The notes below the pieces were generated by a model that was not told the origin of the DNA, did not search any database, and worked only from the letters and a program-made list of their open reading frames with translations. A program made the translations under genes and the position numbers. This document shows positions 6,476 to 9,944 of a stretch of DNA of 9,944 nucleotides, piece after piece. Source of the stretch: Dehalococcoidia bacterium (GTDB lineage Bacteria > Chloroflexota > Dehalococcoidia > Dehalococcoidales > BS750m-G39); contig DAOWJM010000025.1 of NCBI GenBank assembly GCA_030640325.1, positions 1 to 9,944 on the forward strand, written 5' to 3'. Position 1 is the stretch's first letter. Each line of letters begins with the position of its first letter.

Positions 6476-7210
6476 TTATACACCGTGGCTCAGACGAGCC
6501 ACCAAACGCATAGGCAACCTTTGCTCTACCATCTTGGCTTGAGTGGCACCAATATCATAAGGGACACGGTAGAGCTTAACCTGTTCGGTTTCACTATCAT
6601 AGATAGCATAGCTTGCCCGAGGGTCACCATCTCGAGGTTGTCCCACAGCACCGGGATTGATAATCAATCGGTCTTTGCCCAGAACAAGCTCACTATCAGT
6701 CGAGAATTGGTTGAAGGAACAAGAGCCAGTTTCACCATAGCTAAACACTAGAGGCACATGGGAATGACCCACCAGGCAAAACTTTGACTTAAAGTAAGCA
6801 AAATTTTCCCTAGCACCACTGATTGACAGGATATACTCCCAGATAGGCTCCCTCGGGCTGCCGTGCACCAGAGTAAAATCATCCTTCTCAATAACCAGTG
6901 GCAGACCCTTAAGATAGGCTATATCCCGCGGCGTTAATTGCCTTGCTGTCCATTGACAGGCGGCAACAGCATCAGGATTAAATTCAGAGGTATCTATTTT
7001 GCCTATTGCTGCCAGGTCGTGATTCCCAACCACACAAATATGATTAGTCTGGCGTAAGAGTTCAACACATTCGTGCGGGTCTGGTCCGTAGCCAACAATA
7101 TCTCCCAAACACCACACCTCATCCACCTCTCCTCTACGCTCAATATCAACCAGCACTGCTAGGAAAGCTGCTAGATTGGCATGAATATCAGCAATAATTG
7201 CGTAGCGCAT
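6476..7210 (-). CDS. Calcineurin-like metallophosphoesterase (predicted phosphodiesterase)
   Basis: Binuclear-metal hydrolase of 244 residues with the full set of superfamily motifs in order: Asp8-x-His10 (IADIHAN), GDIVGYGPDP (36-45, Asp37), GNHD (62-65), His116 in VHGSPREP, and GHSH (148-151). The length and the DIVGYGPDPHECVELLR stretch suit the small YfcE/MJ0936-type or ApaH-like bacterial phosphoesterases. The substrate is unknown; a phosphodiester, phosphomonoester or dinucleotide polyphosphate is possible. It has no signal peptide, so it should act in the cytoplasm. The ATG at 7210 has no clear ribosome site. A TATAGT element 10 nt upstream suggests a very short leader. No terminator separates it from had, so some read-through into had-oah is possible. 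Confidence 0.88.
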   Translation of the reverse strand: MRYAIIADIHANLAAFLAVLVDIERRGEVDEVWCLGDIVGYGPDPHECVELLRQTNHICVVGNHDLAAIGKIDTSEFNPDAVAACQWTARQLTPRDIAYLKGLPLVIEKDDFTLVHGSPREPIWEYILSISGARENFAYFKSKFCLVGHSHVPLVFSYGETGSCSFNQFSTDSELVLGKDRLIINPGAVGQPRDGDPRASYAIYDSETEQVKLYRVPYDIGATQAKMVEQRLPMRLVARLSHGV

Positions 7211-7220
7211 CTACATCAAT

Positions 7221-7249
7221 ACTATAACAGCTTTTTTATTATCTGACTA
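7221..7249 (-). promoter_or_regulatory. Weak candidate promoter of the metallophosphoesterase gene
   Basis: The minus strand shows TATAGT (7226-7221) as a -10, preceded after 17 nt by TAGTCA (7249-7244), a 4-of-6 match to the -35. The predicted start near 7213-7215 leaves only a few bases before the ATG at 7210, consistent with the absence of a Shine-Dalgarno. The region is A/T-rich, so chance matches are likely. Confidence 0.3.
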
Positions 7250-7294
7250 GAGGTAAGTGAGCTAGTTCAGATCTCTTTCTTCCCACCCAGCCCA

Positions 7295-7417
7295 CCCTAT
7301 AGGGGCTAGCGCCCCTCTTAAACACCCCAGAGAATAGAGGGTCAAAGAGAGGCGAAGCCTCTCTTACACAACTAATTCCCCCTCCCTTGTAAGGGAGGGG
7401 GACATAAGTGGGGAGGG
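7295..7417. repeat. Cluster of short palindromes in the divergent intergenic region
   Basis: The 289-bp gap between two divergent genes holds stacked inverted repeats. They are CCCTATAGGG (7295-7304), AGGGGC-TAGC-GCCCCT (7301-7316), CCCTCT/AGAGGG (7313-7318 with 7336-7341), a 9-bp stem AAGAGAGGC-GAA-GCCTCTCTT (7345-7365) and an 11-bp stem of CCCCCTCCCTT with its complement (7378-7388 and 7391-7401). No run of T follows, so they are not classical terminators. The organisation resembles a REP/MITE-like intergenic repeat, but one copy cannot prove that. The rest of the gap (7211-7294) shows only the weak promoter described separately. Confidence 0.6.
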
Positions 7418-7424
7418 TTGCTAG

Positions 7425-7481
7425 GTTGTGACCCAGATATAGGCATGCTATAATTTCGCCATGAAGGTCTCGGAGCTGGGG
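7425..7481 (+). repeat. 57-bp direct repeat, upstream copy (captured thiL promoter and start)
   Basis: This segment is identical over 57 bases to 8392-8448. It contains a whole promoter, an ATG and the following six complete codons of thiL plus part of the next. The flanking sequence differs on both sides. It places the thiL promoter and translation start in front of the transglutaminase-like gene. The distance between equivalent bases in the copies is 967 bp. Confidence 0.97.
7426..7454 (+). promoter_or_regulatory. Promoter of the transglutaminase-like gene (copy of the thiL promoter)
   Basis: TTGTGA (7426-7431), a 17-nt spacer and a perfect TATAAT (7449-7454) are base-for-base identical to the thiL promoter. 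Transcription is predicted to start at 7461, the A of the minicistron ATG, giving a leaderless 5' end. Located inside the upstream 57-bp repeat. Confidence 0.72.
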
Positions 7482-7490
7482 TATTATTGA
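7461..7490 (+). CDS. Nine-residue leaderless minicistron, a truncated copy of the thiL start
   Basis: ATG at 7461 opens MKVSELGYY and closes at TGA 7488-7490. The first seven residues equal those of ThiL; the last two codons come from unique sequence after the repeat ends. The frame is the same as that of the transglutaminase-like gene: its ATG is 13 codons downstream, with only TGA-AGG-GTT-GAG between. If ribosomes start on the leaderless ATG, they would stop 9 nt before the next start, a good arrangement for re-initiation or, less likely, TGA read-through. It may simply be a by-product of the duplication. Confidence 0.4.
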   Translation: MKVSELGYY

Positions 7491-7499
7491 AGGGTTGAG

Positions 7500-8333
7500 A
7501 TGACACCAGGCTTGTGGAAAAAACTTTTCATTGTGGCAACAGTTCTGCTGGTGATTTCCCTCATTGTTTGCGGCAGTTTATGGCATCAATTAAATGACAT
7601 CACTACCCAACTGAATGCTATCAAACCAGGGATGGACAGCCTTAAAGCCGAACGGGACCGGATACTTAGTAGCTATGCCGAATTGAGAAGGCAAATCAAT
7701 CTGCGGACAGGCATTAGACAAGACGCTCAGTCTTTTATTACTCCAGATGACCCGGAAATCTCAGTCAGGGTGCAGGAAATTACCGGTGGTTATTCCGCAG
7801 AGGAGCTTTGGCGAGACTATGGAAGCCTGTTTCGATGGGTAATGATGAATATCGAATACAGTCAAGATAGCCCTACCCCCCTCCTCCCTGAATCTGTTTA
7901 TGGAACCCTGGAATGGAGAGGAGACTTCTGGCGAATGCCAGCTGAAACTATAAGAGACGGGACAGGAGATTGTGAGGATATATCACTACTGCTCGCCAGT
8001 ATGCTGCTGAATTATAATCAGAGAAGGTTCCCCATCTGGTTAGTGGGAGTTAAGAGTGCTGGTTCCCAACCCAGAGCACATGTCGCTGTTGCCATCCCCA
8101 GCGCCAATAACCAGCTTACCATTTTCGACATAGCCTCCCATTACTACACTCCTTTCCTTACTATTGGCGGTATCGGAAGCCAAGATGTTCCTCTAGCTGT
8201 TGACCATTGGCTAAACCATCTGGAAAAAGAAATGCCTGATACCCAAATCTACGTGGTATTTTCTGAGAATTTTTATCAAGAGTTTTCCGGTAGCGAAGAA
8301 TTCATAGATTGGGCAAGCAGACGTTTTGATTGA
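7500..8333 (+). CDS. Membrane-anchored transglutaminase-like (cysteine protease fold) protein
   Basis: The 277-residue protein starts with a short basic stretch and one hydrophobic segment (about 9-27), then a predicted coiled coil (about 30-68, rich in L, E, R and Q). This is a signal-anchor layout with the rest outside the membrane. The C-terminal half has the transglutaminase-like core: Cys158 in GTGDCEDISLLLASML, His194 in RAHVAVAI and Asp210 in LTIFDIA, in the right order and spacing for a catalytic triad. Members act as peptidases, transglutaminases or inactive binding modules, and the substrate here is unknown. AAGGG lies 5 nt before the ATG. The promoter is the duplicated thiL promoter, with an in-frame minicistron in between. 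No terminator is visible in 8334-8391, so its mRNA may enter thiL. Confidence 0.82.
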   Translation: MTPGLWKKLFIVATVLLVISLIVCGSLWHQLNDITTQLNAIKPGMDSLKAERDRILSSYAELRRQINLRTGIRQDAQSFITPDDPEISVRVQEITGGYSAEELWRDYGSLFRWVMMNIEYSQDSPTPLLPESVYGTLEWRGDFWRMPAETIRDGTGDCEDISLLLASMLLNYNQRRFPIWLVGVKSAGSQPRAHVAVAIPSANNQLTIFDIASHYYTPFLTIGGIGSQDVPLAVDHWLNHLEKEMPDTQIYVVFSENFYQEFSGSEEFIDWASRRFD

Positions 8334-8391
8334 AAGGTATCAACAGACAGTCCTCTTAAAAGTTTCCCCTAATTCTGGTCCTTCATACCAA

Positions 8392-8448
8392 GTTGTGACC
8401 CAGATATAGGCATGCTATAATTTCGCCATGAAGGTCTCGGAGCTGGGG
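8392..8448 (+). repeat. 57-bp direct repeat, downstream (native) copy at thiL
   Basis: Second copy of the 57-base identity described at 7425-7481. Here the repeated codons continue into the full thiL reading frame, so this is probably the original context and the upstream copy the derived one. Identity ends within a run of G: four in the upstream copy, five here. Confidence 0.97.
8393..8421 (+). promoter_or_regulatory. thiL promoter, predicted to give a leaderless mRNA
   Basis: TTGTGA (8393-8398), 17-nt spacer, perfect TATAAT (8416-8421), then TTCGCC and the ATG. With the usual 6-7 nt from the -10 to the start, transcription begins on the A of the ATG at 8428. No Shine-Dalgarno sequence could fit, so initiation should be leaderless. 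Confidence 0.75.
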
Positions 8449-9420
8449 GAATTTGGACTGATTGACCTCCTGGCCGAAATGGCTGGCGGTGGGCAGGATG
8501 AGCAGCTCTTAATCGGCATTGGTGATGATGCTGCTGCCTGGAAAGGTGATGCCTCAATACAACTGGCTACCGTCGATTCCTTCGTTCAGGATGTCCACTT
8601 CCCCTCAGGCATAGCTCCCTGGAACGAACTGGGCTGGAAGGCACTGGCAGCCAACCTGAGCGATATTGCAGCTATGGGTGGCGCGCCCAGATATGCCTTG
8701 GTGTCATTAGCCTTGCCAGACAATACAGAAGTGGACGATGTCACTGCCCTCTACACCGGCATGCTCGAGCTAGCGCGAGAATATAGAGTAGCCATAGTTG
8801 GTGGAGATATCGTCAGTGCGCCTTTAGTCGTTATTACTATCACTATTCTGGGCAGCACTAAAGACCGGGACAAGCATATACTCACCCGCTCTGCAGCCGA
8901 GCCAGGAGAGCTAGTGGCAGTTACCGGCGAGCTGGGGACCGCCGCCGCTGGACTGGAAATGCTCACCAAAAAACTTCAATTTGACCCTCAAGCCACTGCC
9001 TGCCTTGACCGGGCTTTCCTCCACCCCTACCCCCGAATAGCTGAAGGTCAACTATTAGTCGACCAAGGGGTGAAAACAGCTATAGATTTGAGCGATGGGC
9101 TGATTTCAGACCTAAATCAGATATGTAAGAGCAGTCAGGTCAGCGCACGAGTGGAAATTGACCGGGTGCCCATTGAGCCTATAGTCAAAGCCCAGTTCAG
9201 TGAGAAAGCCCTTGAGCTGGCACTATCAGGGGGGGAGGACTACGAACTTTTGTTCACCGCAAGGGCTGAAGTAATAGATAAGGTAAAAAGGGCAGCTGCC
9301 TGCCCGATAACGGTAATCGGTGAGATTGTGGCTGGTAAGGAAGGAGTAACCCTAGTTGACAGCCAGGGAAATCCATTTAATCTGGGCAAGGCAGGGTGGG
9401 AGCACTTTATTACAAGATGA
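8428..9420 (+). CDS. thiL: Thiamine-monophosphate kinase
   Basis: ThiL phosphorylates thiamine monophosphate with ATP to thiamine diphosphate, the active cofactor. The 330 residues match the family. AIR-synthetase-like motifs appear in order: GIGDDAA (30-36), VDSFVQDVHF (49-58), LAANLSDIAAMGG (73-85), VGGDI (124-128), DLSDGL (220-225) and SGGEDYELLF (267-276). The ATG at 8428 is fixed by the promoter six bases upstream and by the conserved N-terminus (MKVSELGEFGLID). The stop overlaps the tsaE start as ATGA, so the genes form a translationally coupled operon with tsaE and tsaB. The 5' end is duplicated in front of the preceding gene. Confidence 0.96.
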   Translation: MKVSELGEFGLIDLLAEMAGGGQDEQLLIGIGDDAAAWKGDASIQLATVDSFVQDVHFPSGIAPWNELGWKALAANLSDIAAMGGAPRYALVSLALPDNTEVDDVTALYTGMLELAREYRVAIVGGDIVSAPLVVITITILGSTKDRDKHILTRSAAEPGELVAVTGELGTAAAGLEMLTKKLQFDPQATACLDRAFLHPYPRIAEGQLLVDQGVKTAIDLSDGLISDLNQICKSSQVSARVEIDRVPIEPIVKAQFSEKALELALSGGEDYELLFTARAEVIDKVKRAAACPITVIGEIVAGKEGVTLVDSQGNPFNLGKAGWEHFITR

Positions 9421-9890
9421 ACCACCTTGAGATAATCAGCCATAGCCCTGAACAGACCCAGAAATTTGGAGTCGGTATTGGTGAGCTCGCCTTGCCGGGT
9501 GATAACTTTCTCCTGATGGGAAGCTTGGGAGCGGGAAAGACCTGCCTCACTCAGGGCATCGCCTGGGGACTGAATATTGAGGAGTATGCTGTCAGCCCCT
9601 CCTTTGTGGTAATTAGGGAGCTTCAGGGCAGGCTGCCTCTATATCATATAGACTTCTACCGGCTCGACCATTTAGAGGAGATTGCACAACTGGGTCTGGA
9701 TGATTATCTATACGGCAATGGTGTTTGCGTAGTGGAATGGGCAGAAAAGGGGGTGAGTTTGCTGCCACTAGAGCACCTGCTAATTGAAATAAGCTATCTT
9801 TCCGATACCGAGCGTAGCCTTAAACTCAAGCCCAGTGGCAAACGCTATCACCAAATAGTGGCACAACTGAAACAATGCAATTGGCAATAG
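9417..9890 (+). CDS. tsaE: tRNA threonylcarbamoyladenosine biosynthesis ATPase TsaE
   Basis: Small P-loop ATPase that works with TsaB and TsaD in transferring the threonylcarbamoyl group to A37 of ANN-decoding tRNAs (t6A). The 157-residue chain shows Walker A GSLGAGKT (35-42), the SPSF switch-like element (60-63), HIDFYRL (77-83) and VEWAEK (106-111), all standard for TsaE. The ATG at 9417 overlaps the thiL stop (ATGA). An in-frame GTG at 9396 would add seven poorly conserved residues inside thiL and is less likely. The end overlaps the tsaB start by 16 nt, which supports coupled expression of the t6A proteins. Confidence 0.95.
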   Translation: MNHLEIISHSPEQTQKFGVGIGELALPGDNFLLMGSLGAGKTCLTQGIAWGLNIEEYAVSPSFVVIRELQGRLPLYHIDFYRLDHLEEIAQLGLDDYLYGNGVCVVEWAEKGVSLLPLEHLLIEISYLSDTERSLKLKPSGKRYHQIVAQLKQCNWQ

Positions 9891-9944
9891 ATACCTCAAC
9901 AGACACCGCCAGCATCGCTCTGGTTCAAGATGGCGAAGTGCTAG
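9875..9944 (+). CDS. tsaB: tRNA threonylcarbamoyladenosine biosynthesis protein TsaB, N-terminal fragment (cut by window end)
   Basis: An ATG at 9875 opens MQLAIDTSTDTASIALVQDG and runs off the window after 23 codons. The LAIDTST..ASIAL opening is the first strand-loop-strand of the ASKHA fold and the hallmark of TsaB, the non-catalytic partner of TsaD in t6A synthesis. It overlaps the last codons of tsaE in another frame, the usual tsaE-tsaB arrangement, which reinforces the call. TsaD itself has a different N-terminus. Confidence 0.87.
   Translation, partial: MQLAIDTSTDTASIALVQDGEVL

Noticed and set aside
7345..7401. Rho-independent terminators for the flanking genes
   Set aside because: The hairpins are strong but have no following T run, and both neighbouring genes are transcribed away from this region.
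7295..7417. CRISPR array
   Set aside because: The palindromes differ in sequence and spacing; there is no repeated unit with spacers.
7425..8448. Insertion sequence or integron cassette bounded by the 57-bp repeats
   Set aside because: There is no transposase or integrase, no terminal inverted repeats and no attC-like structure; the repeats carry a promoter and codons, far longer than a target-site duplication.
9396..9416. GTG at 9396 as start of tsaE
   Set aside because: The ATG at 9417 forms the classic ATGA overlap with the thiL stop, and the added residues are not conserved.

Overview
The window looks like a chromosomal stretch of an anaerobic, roughly 50% GC bacterium. The best guess is a Dehalococcoidia-type member of the Chloroflexota. 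The guess rests on the rsmA-ispE pairing, a large Bacillus-type SRP RNA, a leaderless-looking thiL promoter and late benzoyl-CoA pathway genes. No ribosomal marker is present, so the assignment is inference. No phage, transposase, CRISPR array, tRNA or rRNA was seen.

Layout. Positions 1-397 hold the 3' end of a CCA tRNA nucleotidyltransferase gene on the + strand. It converges on a minus-strand block that reads, in transcription order, SRP RNA (3952-3679), a BadH-like short-chain dehydrogenase, rsmA, ispE and plsY. The protein genes are packed at 0, 1 and 38 nt spacing. The SRP RNA has a strong promoter, and no hairpin terminator separates it from the dehydrogenase. Upstream of it, also on the minus strand and closed by a perfect-stem terminator (3990-4026), is a two-gene unit. 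It encodes 6-hydroxycyclohex-1-ene-1-carbonyl-CoA dehydrogenase (had) and 6-oxocyclohex-1-ene-1-carbonyl-CoA hydrolase (oah/bamA), consecutive steps of anaerobic benzoyl-CoA degradation. A calcineurin-like metallophosphoesterase precedes had.

The right third reads on the + strand. A gene-free divergent region packed with short palindromes (7295-7417) is followed by a membrane-anchored transglutaminase-like protein, then thiL, tsaE and the start of tsaB. The last three overlap or are coupled, joining thiamine diphosphate synthesis to t6A tRNA modification.

The most unusual structure is an exact 57-bp direct repeat (7425-7481 and 8392-8448). It carries the complete thiL promoter plus the first codons of thiL. 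The downstream copy drives thiL itself, with the predicted transcription start on the A of the ATG. The upstream copy sits in front of the transglutaminase-like gene. There it gives a 9-residue minicistron (MKVSELGYY) ending in a TGA that is in frame with, and 9 nt before, that gene's ATG. The transglutaminase-like gene is therefore expressed from a captured thiL promoter and thiL start, and recombination between the repeats would remove it exactly.
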